From Nematopogon swammerdamellus (Eukaryota; Arthropoda; Insecta; Lepidoptera; Adelidae), in the NCBI GenBank assembly GCA_946902875.1, contig OX336340.1, positions 12,601,566-12,665,565 on the forward strand: DNA of 64,000 bases. Direction: 5' to 3'. Positions 9,089 through 18,760 of this stretch are shown piece by piece. Numbering within the stretch: position 1 is the stretch's first letter; each line of letters starts with the position of its first letter. Below the pieces are notes generated by a model. The model made no database searches. It had not been told where the DNA came from and was given only the letters and a program-made list of their open reading frames with translations. Position numbers and translations under genes: made by a program.

Positions 9089-11346
9089 CTGAAGAAGGAA
9101 TACAACCGCCTCTCCAGATCCTGCAAAACGGTTATTGCCAGGGCCAAATTTGACCACATCGGCAGAATCGGCGATAGACTGAACCAGCACCCAACTGGGA
9201 GCCGTGAGTTCTGGTCTCTCGCTAAATATGTCGAGTCAAATTTCTGCCACTCCTCTCTTCCACCTCTGCAGTGTCCTGGAGGCTCACTTGCTCACTCCGC
9301 AAAGAAGGAAGCCGACTTACTGGTATCTCTCTTTGCGGGGAACTCCAACCTGGACGATGGGGGTGCCACTCCCCCATCCATACCTAGGTGTGAGAACTCC
9401 ATGTCGGAAGTGCAGTTTCGACAACGGACTGTACGGGCGGAACTTCTCTCCCTAGACGTCAGGAAGGCGAGTGGGCCGGATAGGATTCCTGCATTGGTGT
9501 TAAAAAGGTGTGCTCCCGAGCTGGCCCCAGTGCTGACGCGCCTATTCCGTCTCTCCTACTCCAATTGCCGTGTGCCGGCGGCCTGGAAATCTGCGTTTTT
9601 GCAAGCGGTCCCTAAAAAGGGTGACCGCTCAAACCCGTCAAACTACCGACCTATAGCGATTACCTCCCTTTTCTGTAAGGTGATGGAGCGCATTATCAAT
9701 ACGCAGCTCATGAAGTACCTGGAGAATGACCTCATCAGCGATCGGCAATACAGCTTCCGGCCAAAACGATCTGCTGGTGATCTCCTAGCGTACGTCACTC
9801 ACCTTTGGGGGGAATCGCTTGAAGGTCATGGTGAATTGATGCTACCTATTTTAAATTTGAATTTTAATTTATTTTAATTTTATTTAAATTTTATATTTTT
9901 TTATATTGACATAATTGAATTTTTAACCTTTGACAATTCTATTGATGCGAAGTATTTTAATTTAGCTCTAGTTTTAATTGCCTTTCATGCACAAAACAGT
10001 TTTTTTTTTCTCTGTATTCTTATAATTTTTAGTTATGTACCTATATTATTGCTAATTATTAGTCCCTTACCATGGCTAGACCCAGACAGTTTCAATTGTA
10101 AATTTGGTAAACTAAAATGTGACGAACTCAAGTGTACCGATGGTACCTAAGATGGAAATGAATAAATGAAAAATGAAATGAAAAATACTTGGCAATTGGC
10201 CTTGATATTGCCAAGGCATTTGATCGGCTTTGGCACAAGTCGCTCTTGGGCAAATTGCCGGCTTACGGATTTCCTTCTGGCCTCTGTGACTGGGTCGCCG
10301 ACTTCCTACATGGGCGTAGCATTCAGGTCCTAGTGGACGGTTGCTCGTCGGACGCCATGTCAGTGAACGCCGGCGTACCACAAGGATCTGTGTTGTCACC
10401 CACGCTGTTTCTTCTGCATATCAATGATATGCTGTCTCTGGGCAACATACATTGTTATGCGGATGACAGTACGGCACACGGATCCTACACCAGTCACCCT
10501 TCAGCCAGTCGGGATATTGTGGATGAGAAGAGGCGAAGACTTGTGTCTGAGCTCGAACACATACTCGGCTCTATTTCCGAATGGGGCCGTAGCAATTTGG
10601 TCGAGTTCAACGCTTCCAAGACACAAGTTTGCGCGTTAAGTGCGAAGAGAGCGGCGTTCACACCGGCTCCTTCATTCCAAGGCACGTCGCTTAAATTAAG
10701 CGAACACCTCGGGGTCCTCGGAGTCGAACTGTCGCACGACTTGAACTTTCGTCGCCATATCGAGGGGAAGGCCAAGCTGGCTTCTAAAAAGCTGGGCGTA
10801 CTCAATAAGGTGCGACGGTACTTCACGCCGGACCAAAGGCTGCTTTTGTATAAATCGCAGATCAGGTCCTGCTTGGAGTACTGCTCGCACCTGTGGGATG
10901 GCTCTGTCAAATACCAGCTTGCGCCTCTGGACTCGATCCAGCGTCGAGCCGTGCAACTAGTGGGTGACCCCGCAGTGTCCCGCGATCTAAAACCACTGCA
11001 ACACCGTAGGGATGTCGGCTCCCTAAGTGTGTTCTATCGCTTATTCCATGGGGAGTACTCGGAGGAGCTGTTTAACGCAATCCCGCCGTCCCCTTTCCAT
11101 CTCCGCACCACATGAACTGGGCAGGGATTGCATCCCTATACGCTGGACTTACCGCGGATGCGTACTAATCGATTCTGCAGATCATTCCTCTACAGAACCG
11201 GTAAACTCTGGAATGCTCTCCCTGCTCATATATTTCCCCCCAAGTACAGTCTCGGGCCCTTCAAGAGGGGCGTGAATGGGCACCTGTCAGGCCGGCATGG
11301 CATTCGCAACCCCCGCATACGACCGAATGTCCATGGGCGTCGTTAG
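9089..11346 (+). pseudogene. Copy B ORF2, reverse transcriptase and C-terminal part (interrupted)
   Basis: After the stop the same frame continues with LKKEYNRLSRSCKTVIARAK and the RT finger motifs KASGPDRIPALVLKRC and NYRPIAITSLFCKVMERI. At 9838-10187 a 350-bp foreign piece splits the domain. RT resumes with LDIAKAFDRLWHK (motif A, catalytic Asp present), AGVPQGSVLSPTLFLLHIND and YADDST (motif C). TGA at 11113-11115 breaks the tail (an Arg codon in D), and the last segment 11116-11346 reads TGQGLHPYTLDLPRMRTNRF onward. Catalytic residues are kept but the frame is lost. Confidence 0.92.
9838..10187 (+). mobile_element. 350-bp AT-rich insertion inside copy B
   Basis: Copy D reads GGTGAATTCTTGGCAATT here. 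In copy B the sequence breaks after GGTGAATT (9837) and resumes with CTTGGCAATT at 10188. The insert is AT-rich and ends in an imperfect (AAATG)n-like tail after about 10160, typical of a 5'-truncated non-LTR element or SINE. I see no target-site duplication, so the junction is effectively blunt. Confidence 0.85.
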
Positions 11347-11402
11347 ACACCTTATGGGTGGCTCGGCGCCATATGTCGCGCTTTCAATAAAAAAAAAAAA
11401 AA

Positions 11403-11829
11403 CGTTCCTCCATTCTCTTCGCCTCAAGACTCTACCTGCAGCGGTCTTCATGCAAGAAGCACACAGCGCCTCCTGGCGGAAAGGAGAAGAGTCCGGTTGC
11501 CTAGGCGAAGGACTGTTGTGATCTGACACGTCCGAAAATACAAGCGGGAGCGGGCGGTTTTGTTCAAACATTTTGCTCTGGAAAAGATAAAATCCACCCT
11601 GATCGAGCGCGGCACGGGCTCTCAGGGCTTGTTGCGACCTAATACGGCATAAGTATAGTGAGTGTAGCTTCCGAAGTGTGTGCGTAGCTGGGCCCAGCAG
11701 ATCCTCGGACACCGGGACGTTTCCGTGCCGATCGACGACCACCACCTGAAGGACCGAGCTATCGAAGGTGCGGCTGCGGGCGGAGACATCAACATCCAGG
11801 TAGTAGGTACCACACCACCACACACTTTG
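11403..11829. other. GC-balanced stretch between copy B and the minisatellite; not recognised
   Basis: Open frames run on both strands (plus 11680-11937, minus 11287-11823), neither recognised. A third frame, open from 11688 to the TAA at 12033, runs in phase into the 34-codon repeats that follow, but it has no in-frame ATG. Confidence 0.35.
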
Positions 11830-12640
11830 CGCTACACCTCGAAGCTAGTCCGACGAATCCCGACGCTGCTCAGAAGGAGTCCAACATTTCCCTGTGTTCC
11901 CCCGACGCCATCCAGACGCAGTCCGACATCTACGTGAGCTCGGAAGCTAGTCTGACGAATCCCGAAGCTGCTCAGAAGGAGTCCAACATTGCCCTGCGTT
12001 CCCACGACGCCATTCAGACGGAGTCCGACATCTAAGTGAGCTCGGAAGCTAGTCCGACGAATCCCGACGCTGCTAAGAAAGAGCCCGACACTGCCCTGGG
12101 GTTCCCCGACACAATACAGACGGAGCCCGACATCCAAGTAAGCCTCAAAGCTAGTCCGACGAATCCCGACGCTGCTCAGAAGGAGTCCGACACTGCCCTG
12201 CGTTCCCCCGACGCCACCCAGACGCAGTCCGACATCTAAGCGAGCTCTGAAACCAGTCCGACGAATCCCGACGCTGCTCAGAAGGAGTCCGACACTGCCC
12301 TGCGTTCCCCCGACGCCATCCAGACGCAGTCCGACATCTAAGCGAGCTCCGAAACCAGCCCGACGAATCCCGACGCGGCTCAGAAGGAGTCCGACACTGC
12401 CCCTGCGTTCCCCCGACGCCATCCAGACGCGGTCTGACATCTAAGCGAGCCTCGAAGCCAGTCCGACGAATCCCGACGCAGCTCGGAAGGAGCCCGACAC
12501 TGCCCTACGTCCCCCGACGCCATCCCGACGGAGCCCGATACTGCCCTGCGTTCCCCGACGCCATCCAGACGGAGCCCGACACCTAAGCGAATTTCCGAAG
12601 TCAGCCAGACGGATCCAGACGCTACGCCAAACTAATCCTA
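11830..12640. repeat. 102-bp (34-codon) minisatellite, about 8 units
   Basis: Units start at 11841, 11943, 12045, 12147, 12249, 12351 and 12454, spaced 102 except for one extra base near 12400. A degenerate unit starts at 12597, after a 41-bp internal duplication. On the plus strand units translate in phase as EASPTNPDAAQKESDTALRS followed by PDAIQTQSDI. In-frame TAA codons at 12033, 12237 and 12339 sit where another unit has CAA. The minus strand is open for 202 codons (11832-12440). Confidence 0.88.
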
Positions 12641-12707
12641 TCACGAAGCGCAAATCCCTGCGGTACGCCGGCATTCACTGACAGGGCGTCCGAAGAGCAA
12701 CCGTCCA

Positions 12708-13423
12708 CTAGGACCTGAATGCTACGCCCATGTAGGAAGTCGGCGACCCAGTCGCAGAGGCCAGAAGGAAGTCCGTACGACGGAAGCTAGCCCAGAAGCG
12801 ATTTGTGCCAAACCCATTCGAATGCCTTGGCAATATCGAGACCAATTCACACCGTTTCAGCACCAATGCAGGAATCATATCCGGCCCACTCACCTTCCTG
12901 GTGTCTAGGGAGATAAGCTCCGCCCGCACAGTTCGTTGTCGGAACTGTACTTCCGGCATGGAGTTCTCACACCTAGTTATGGATGGGGGGATGGCACCCC
13001 ATCGTCCAGGGTGGAGTTCTACGCAAAGAGAGCATTTACATTTGCGGAGTGGGCAAGTGAGCCCCCAGGACACTGTAGAGGTGGAAGGGAGGAGCGGTAG
13101 AAAATCGATACGACAGATTTGGCGAGAGACCAAAACTCACGGCTCCCAGTTGGGTGCTGGTTCAGCCTATCACCAACTCTGCCGATATGCTCGAATTTGG
13201 CTCTGGCGATAGCCCTCTTGCAGGATCTGGAGAGGCGGTTGTATTCTTTCTTCAGTTCGGATACATTAGGATCGCGTCTGGCACGAGCGCACGACCATGC
13301 ACGATAAGCTGCGCCATTAGCTGCGACAGCTTCACCACAGTCGCGGCTGTACCAGGCCTGGCTTTTACCACCGAGGCGCACGAGGGCGCTGGGAATGAAC
13401 ATCTCCATTCCCCCCAGAACCAC
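12708..13423 (-). pseudogene. Copy C linker and RT fragment (deleted, frameshifted)
   Basis: Two minus-strand frames, 13019-13423 (GGMEMFIPSALVRLGGKSQA, then ELKKEYNRLSRSCKRAIARA) and 12708-13133 (PPSITRCENSMPEVQFRQRT, then RKVSGPDMIPALVLKRCE). The RT continues into motif A in another frame after the deletion and stops short of the YADD box. It cannot encode an active RT. Confidence 0.87.
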
Positions 13424-13426
13424 CTC

Positions 13427-13473
13427 GGCTACGGCATTGGCGCATTCTGCCGGAATGCGCCAATGCCGTAGCC
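13427..13473. repeat. 47-bp near-perfect palindrome from local rearrangement
   Basis: Two 21-base arms (13427-13447 and 13453-13473) are exact reverse complements around a 5-base spacer TGCCG. Copy D has only the left arm here. A 16-base direct duplication (AGGTGTAGATCATCCG) follows at once, near 13474-13506. Confidence 0.93.
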
Positions 13474-13612
13474 AAGGTGTAGATCATCCGAGGTGTAGAT
13501 CATCCGAACTGAAGCATAGCTCTCTCCATGGGTAGGATGTGATGTATTCTCGCATCCCGTCCCAATCCGCTGACACGTAGTGCCAAATTGGACGCATTCC
13601 TCCAGTACGAGA

Positions 13613-14023
13613 CTAAGGAGGCAAAAATGGCACCGTGGACCCCACTAAACAGTGGTCAGAGAAGCCAAGAGGAGTGCTCACTGTGACTTTGTATCCAGCA
13701 GGGTTCGTCGTCAGCAGAAGATCCAGCAGAGAGGGTGCATGACCGTCCATGTCTGGCACTTTGGTAGGTTGGTCTATCAGTTGAGGCAGGTCATGCGTCA
13801 GGGCGAAGTCGTAGGCGGCTCTCCCCTCGAAGTCAGTTCTCCCGGAGCCCAGCCACTCCTCGTGATGGGCATTAAAATCCCCAAGCAGAACCATATCCGC
13901 GGATATATATATATATAGGGAAACTACATGCACTTCATCTGCCGCTCTACTCAAGTGCTCGAACAATCGAGCTGTCCCCGCGTCGTCTGAGTGCGACCTG
14001 TAGATACTTACAGGCGGACACAC
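13613..14023 (-). pseudogene. Copy C endonuclease fragment
   Basis: The minus-strand frame carries YRSHSDDAGTARLFEHLSRA, then SADMVLLGDFNAHHEEWLGS and TPLGFSDHCLVGSTV, the metal-binding and His motifs of an EEP endonuclease. The VHVVSLYIYI insertion before it comes from the (TA)n expansion. The N-terminal catalytic Glu region is missing. Confidence 0.88.
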
Positions 14024-14036
14024 GCGACTCCGTCCC

Positions 14037-14376
14037 CAAGTGAACCGATTTTGATGATTCTTTTTTTATTTGAAAGCTGGTGCTTTCCGTGTGGTCCCAT
14101 TTCAATTTCATCAAGATCGGATTGGAAAGCGAGGCGGATTCGCGAAGCCAAAGGCCGAGCGATTCCGCCGAGTACATTAATAGCAAAAAATTACTAAAAA
14201 AACTGAAATAAAAAACTATTAAAAAAAATATAAAAACCGCCTTCAAAAATTTATGAAATAAAAAAAATCGAACCCTAAAGTTGAAGGCGGTGCTAAAGCA
14301 AGCAAAAATAACCGACCGCCTTCAACTCTAGGGTTCGATTTTTTTTAATTTCATACATTTTTGAAGGCGGTTTTTA
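14037..14376. repeat. Interspersed repeat with a nested palindrome (arms 14231-14291 and 14315-14376)
   Basis: The left part (GAACCGATTTTGATGATTC, then GTGGTCCCATTTCAATTTC) resembles the middle of the repeat at 26956-27345. The right part is a foldback with about 61-base arms and a 23-base loop. Each arm is itself bounded by ACCGCCTTCAA and TTGAAGGCGGT, so four such words alternate in orientation. Strong single-stranded structure is expected. Confidence 0.85.
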
Positions 14377-14907
14377 ATTTTTTAAATCGTTTTTTTACAA
14401 AAATGTATACACTTTATTTACATACAGACTGTACGTGCATGAAATATGTTTAATAAGTTGTTTCGACATACTGTCATACAAATTAAATTACAGAACGAAA
14501 GTTAAATTTTAAAAGTTCCTAATACTATATAGGCCCTACATTTTCGTTCCATAGGCGGCAGGACGGCGCGGCGGAGCGGCGTTGTAGTGGGACGACAGAG
14601 GTGGCGGGCGGAATAGCGAGCCGCGAGCATCGACGACGCTCGCGTGTCGTCTCGTCGGTCGCGGTGCGGGACGATGAGCTGCTGGCGCGCGGGCGGGCGG
14701 GCTTATTCTTCCCCACTCCCCGCAACCCTCCCGCACCCCGAGTTCAGTGGTAGTGCGAGCGCGCGCTTTTCAAACGTTGTTTTATTATATTGCGATACTC
14801 GAAACTACTCGAAAGTTCATGTTTAATGGAGAAATTTTATTGGATAATATACAATTATATTATATTTTGATGTTCTGTGTCTAATAAGTTAATAAAAACA
14901 GACGAAG
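14377..14907. other. Foldback interior with a CpG-rich patch (14550-14790)
   Basis: Base composition jumps to GC- and CpG-rich between about 14550 and 14790, with an initiator-like TTCAGT near 14741 followed by AT-rich DNA. No frame is convincing. It could be a captured promoter or 5' exon, or simply a GC-rich segment of the element. Confidence 0.35.
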
Positions 14908-15574
14908 CAATTTTTCACAGTGCTTGGGTTATTGCCAAAAATATGTAAAGGTGTGATCGATAAGGAAAATTTCCTAGATAATTGTGAAAAGCGATATATT
15001 TAAAGAAATTATGAGATGAAAAAAAATAAAAATTGACAGAGTAATTTTTATAGGTATTTTCAAATTTCTGCCTGTTCGAAATCGAAATTTTCCTAGATAA
15101 TGTTATATATATACTCTTATTAATATATAATATCATATTCCGAAAGAATTTTGGACGGAGCAATTTTTCACAGCGAATTATTGCCCAAAATCTGTAAAGG
15201 TGTGATCGATAAGGAAAATTTCCTAGATACTTGTCTAAAGCGATATATATAAATAAATTAAGACATATAATAAAATAAAAATTGACAGAGCAATTTTTCT
15301 TAAGAAGTTGTAATGCAAAATAGGTATTTTCAAATTTCTGCCTATTCGAAATCGAAATTTTCATAGATAATGTTATATATATACTCTTATTAATATATAA
15401 TATCATATACCGAAGGAACTTCGGACGGAGCAATTTTTCACCAGCAGTTATAAGCGATTTTCATCTTTAGGTATAAATACCTAACTTCCAAACATCAAAA
15501 ATCCTAGATAATTTGTCAAACGTGTATTTTAAACCCTACTTTATCACACTGCAAAGATTCAGCGACAGAGGAAT
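14908..15574 (-). repeat. Right inverted arm with 270-bp subrepeats
   Basis: CGGAGCAATTTTTCACAGCG (15156) and CGGAGCAATTTTTCACCAGC (15426) are 270 bases apart, matching the left arm's 269-base period. A further, more diverged subrepeat starts near 14902. This arm keeps about one more subrepeat copy than the left arm. The 172-codon minus-strand frame 14915-15433 is just these AT-rich subrepeats read through. Confidence 0.85.
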
Positions 15575-15576
15575 TA

Positions 15577-16262
15577 CGTCGTGTCGAAATGCTTCATTGA
15601 TTGGAGATGTAGTATGTGACGTAGCCAACCGTGTCAATTTGCATAAAAAAAACAGTTCAAAATAATACATTTATCTATGGAACATAAATAATAGTACGAT
15701 TACAAAAGGTGTAACTGAATGCTTAGGTTGTGTTGCTACCTACCTACCGTAAGCCAAGCGCGTATTGCGTACCTAGCTACATTACACCTACATACAATAC
15801 ACCCACGGGGTGTTAGGTGTCAAGAGCTATTTCAGAGAGCTTTTGCATTTTCAGCGAAACTTTGTTTCCTGTAAACAAAGCCTCCCTGCGCAGAGAATAG
15901 GGATCGGCAGCTTCGTAAATATACACTCGAGTATAGTATTGACACGGTCTAGAGTAAACATTTGTGTAAAATATTCGAATTCTGCGGGCGGCCCGCTACG
16001 GAGAGCTGGACTGCCGGAATTTTTATTGCTCCTTTGTGTAAAAATGCTGGAACATTGTGAACGTTTAATATTTTGACAGCGATAACACATTTATTATGCG
16101 AATGAAATTCGCGAAGTCTAATCTATTAAAATTCCAATCGTGGTTACTGGATAGTGGTACAATCTATTTTTTTTTTGTCCCACTGCATCCCGAGAAAATT
16201 ACTTACTATTCAATGATTTGTCGCGGCGAATGTCGTTATAATCACTCGTGAAACTGGACATA
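15577..16262. other. Nothing recognised
   Basis: AT-rich DNA without repeat signatures I know. The frames at 15810-16076 (+) and 15851-16090 (-) overlap each other and look like chance. Confidence 0.4.
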
Positions 16263-16474
16263 CAGTCCGCGCGCGAGCTCCGAGGAATCGGTGTTTGCGG
16301 AAATTAATGTATTATAGAATTTGTATAAAATTTTTATATTATACATTTGTATAATATTACTCACCTAGTATAGTATAATCATCACAAAATGTGAATCTCC
16401 ATAAAAATTCTATACAAATTCTATAATAAATTTTTTCCACAAATACCGATTCCTCGGAGCTCGCGCGCGGACTG
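16263..16474. mobile_element. 212-bp MITE with 30-bp perfect terminal inverted repeats and TA flanks
   Basis: CAGTCCGCGCGCGAGCTCCG begins at 16263 and its exact complement ends at 16474. The 30-base ends are perfect and the inner sequence is also partly palindromic (TATAGAATTTGTAT against ATACAAATTCTATA). TA borders both ends (16261-16262, 16475-16476), as for Tc1/mariner-type insertion. Non-coding. Confidence 0.85.
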
Positions 16475-16989
16475 TACACATTTGCATGAAATTCCATACT
16501 GCTATTTTTCATTTAAATCTCTCTCACGTTGGCACAGTAGAGATGTAGATTACATTAGATACCAAAATACTAAATGGTATTTTTCACTACATTATTTTAC
16601 ACATGGCAGCTCTAAGCTTTTAATCTTCATCGCAAAGGTATTTTGTTTCTATAAAGGTCGGTGTGATTTTGTTCTGACCAGAACAATAAGCGCACGCGAC
16701 AATGTAATTAAGCCTCGAGCCTAGAATTATACGCCATAAGGAGGCAAACCACCAACACCTTATACAGCAAGTGGGTCAAGCGGGACAGAGCGTTTAGTTC
16801 TTTATCTATGTATGTAGTTCAAAACTGTTTTATTTAGTCAACAATGACGAATGTTGGCGTCGGCGAGCGAAGACATAATTGCCAACAAAATGTTTCCCAT
16901 ATTTGACTCTAAAAATCACCCTCCGTACTCATATGTGAGAGCCCAAATGGACATAGCCAAACCCTTCGCGAAAACACATACACATTGTC
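16475..16989. other. Nothing recognised
   Basis: No repeat or gene signature apparent. The 80-codon frame 16482-16724 is unremarkable. Confidence 0.4.
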
Positions 16990-17145
16990 TGTCCAGTCTA
17001 TTCTATTACTTATAATTGGTTTCTCGGAAACGGCTCTATCGATATGGATAAAATTTTGTATTTAGATAATATAATTTTTTCAACTTTATCTAGATAGGTG
17101 CAGACGTCGAGCGAAGCTCGGTCGCCCAGGCACTTAATACTAATG
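16990..17145 (+). repeat. Partial copy of the repeat ending CGAAGCTCGGTCGCCCAGG
   Basis: GGTTTCTCGGAAACGGCTCT, then TGTATTTAGATAATAT and CGAGCGAAGCTCGGTCGCCC match the 3' third of the element at 26956-27345. Confidence 0.7.
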
Positions 17146-17327
17146 AGACGTTGAGTTAGTTCCTAAATAAATGAGATGAGACAGTGCGTTGGCACTCCAG
17201 TTACCTCTTGACTAACAGTTAAAACATCAAACTAACGGGCTTGACTCGGAGACAGCGGCACAGCTGTTCGAAACCAGTTGATCTAGTCGATACGTAGATA
17301 TACTAAGTTAAACTCTACATATACCGG

Positions 17328-18144
17328 CAGTGGCGTAGCTACGGCAAAGTGGGACAGTGCCCTCGGGGTCTCTTATTAGTAATTTTGAGAATTTTTAACA
17401 TTGAAATTTTTTTTTCGATCGCTCCGGCAGGGCCCCATTTTCGCTGAAAGTGTGTTTGCCCGTGGTATATAGTGGTTTAGGGCCACGAGGACGCACGAGG
17501 GCTCAAAAGACGCAGAATTTCAATGGCTTTCAGATGGTAAAAAAAAATTTTGGAAAAGTCGAAAACTTTTTCGAAAATGGAAAAAAACCAAAAAAAAACC
17601 TTGATTTTTTAACACCTTCCCTCGGAATATCTTCGATATCTCCTGAACGAGGTCGAAAATCTAAAAACTGAAAGACACGTCTAGAGCTATTGAGACGGGG
17701 AACATTTTAGGTCATTACACTTTTTTAGATATTGGTGACGGTTGAGGCTGTAGAGGTGCCCTTAGCCGCGAGTTTTGCGCGGCGCGAGGTGCGATATCAC
17801 GCGGCGGGCGGCTCGCGTGCGGCCACGAGGACGTATAAGAGCTCAAAAGACGCAGAATTCGAAGGGCTTTAAGATGATGTAAAAATATTTTGGAAATGTT
17901 GGTTTTGAAAAAAAAATATTGGTTTTGAAAGGAAAAAAACCGCTGCCCCATATTAGTTTATAATAAATATTTTTATGAAAAGAAAAATTACCGTTTAGCC
18001 ATCATAATCATATCTTTTTTTAGGGTTCCGTAGCCAGCGACGCTGGTCTTTACATGCCGCACGTGTCAGCCTAGATAATCAAAATTAGTTCAGGCCTTGT
18101 TTATTTACTGTTCTGGGGCCCTTTCCCGTCTAGCTACGCCACTG
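17328..18144. mobile_element. 817-bp non-autonomous hAT-like DNA transposon
   Basis: The ends are CAGTGGCGTAGCTA (17328) and its complement ending at 18144, 14 bases perfect. The flanks are TATACCGG and TCTACCGG, an 8-bp target duplication with one mismatch, diagnostic of hAT-type insertion. The interior is non-coding and contains two diverged copies of a ~100-bp block starting GGCCACGAGGACG (about 17481 and 17821). No transposase. Confidence 0.87.
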
Positions 18145-18385
18145 TCTACCGGTTATCTGTCTGCAGCAATCTATCAATCTAGCTAGCTAGACTAAAGTTC
18201 GTGATCAGGCAAAAACAACTAATGTACTACCTAAATAATGTTTGTTGTTTTTGTATTAATTCTGCTTTTTAAATAAGTTACATTTATTACATATACTTAT
18301 GATGGATCGCGTAGGCACGGGTCGAGGTGCATTCTTTCTTCGAATTCAAAGCTGTGGTTTTCAGAGTTTGTAACTCTTCTTAGTT

Positions 18386-18471
18386 AACTGGTGCGTGACC
18401 CTAAATTGTCCCACGACCTAGATAGAACCACTGGAACTCCGTTGTGATGTCTCCCTAAGTGTGTTCTATCG
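18386..18471 (+). mobile_element. 86-bp relic of the CR1/Jockey-group element
   Basis: It aligns with copy B 10955-11040: AACTGGTGCGTGACCCTAAA near the start and GTGTTCTATCG at the end, with CTCCCTAAGTGTGTTCTATC shared exactly. It covers only the region around the HRRDVGSLSVFYRLF codons and is diverged and frameshifted. Confidence 0.8.
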
Positions 18472-18499
18472 AGAAGCGATTGCGAGAGCGATTGTTAGA

Positions 18500-18760
18500 A
18501 ATAGCCGGTCAAGAGCGAGTCAGGACCGGACAATTAGGGCTCCGTACTAAAACAACAAAAATAATTTTTTTTCCGCCTGTAATTTTCCTGTAATCTATAG
18601 CTTAATATCTACTAACCCCATTAAAATAAATAAAAAAATTAGAGACCTAGGAGAATAGGGGGGGGGTCATTTTTGCACATTTTAGACACCTTGGAGAAGG
18701 ATTCATTTATTTTTAGAATCCTTTCAGTTCGGTCTTTCAAATGATATCCCACACGTTATG
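18500..18760 (-). repeat. Reverse-oriented copy of the GGTACGGAACC...GGCCGG repeat
   Basis: It starts with TAGCCGGTCAAGAGCGAGTC and GGGCTCCGTACTAAAAC, then a poly-purine/G9 tract near 18658 and TCAAATGATATCCCACACG. This is the mirror order of 25820-26190. Confidence 0.65.

Larger units (their letters stand above)
8047..11402 (+). mobile_element. Copy B: long but broken CR1/Jockey-group non-LTR retrotransposon
   Basis: It carries an endonuclease, an RT and a C-terminal region in the canonical order. The 3' UTR contains TTAGACACCTTATGGGTGGC at 11343-11362 and ends in AATAAAAAAAA at about 11387-11402. It is the longest 5' copy here: its frame opens at an ATG at 8047, upstream of where copy D begins. 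No ORF1 (gag-like) frame is recognisable upstream. I cannot tell the clade (CR1, L2/Daphne or Jockey) without a tree. Confidence 0.9.
12653..14036 (-). mobile_element. Copy C: rearranged internal fragment of the same retrotransposon
   Basis: Collinear with copy D but truncated at both ends: at the RT motif after AGVPQ on the 3' side (12653) and within the endonuclease on the 5' side (14036). An internal deletion of about 340 bp near 12848 removes the RT fingers up to just before motif A. Further lesions include a small deletion near 13025-13040, a template-switch-like palindrome at 13427-13473 and a (TA)n insertion near 13905. It lies tail-to-tail with copy B and is closer to D than to B (ITRCENSMPEVQFRQRTV). 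Confidence 0.9.
6075..15576. mobile_element. 9.5-kb foldback-type element with long subrepeated inverted arms
   Basis: The outer ends are inverted copies: ATTCCTCTGTCGCTGAAAC from 6077, and its near-complement ending in CAGAGGAAT at 15574. Each end is flanked by TA (6075-6076 and 15575-15576), consistent with a TA target duplication. The arms are 6077-6640 and about 14908-15574. The interior holds two retrotransposon copies in opposite orientation, a minisatellite and an imperfect palindrome, but no recognisable transposase. A composite built by nested insertion into a smaller foldback element is the simplest reading. Confidence 0.72.

Noticed and set aside
14915..15433. 172-codon minus-strand open frame with repeated KISISNRQKFENTY motifs
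   Set aside because: It is simply the AT-rich 270-bp subrepeats of the right foldback arm read in one phase (270 is divisible by 3); no independent evidence of coding.
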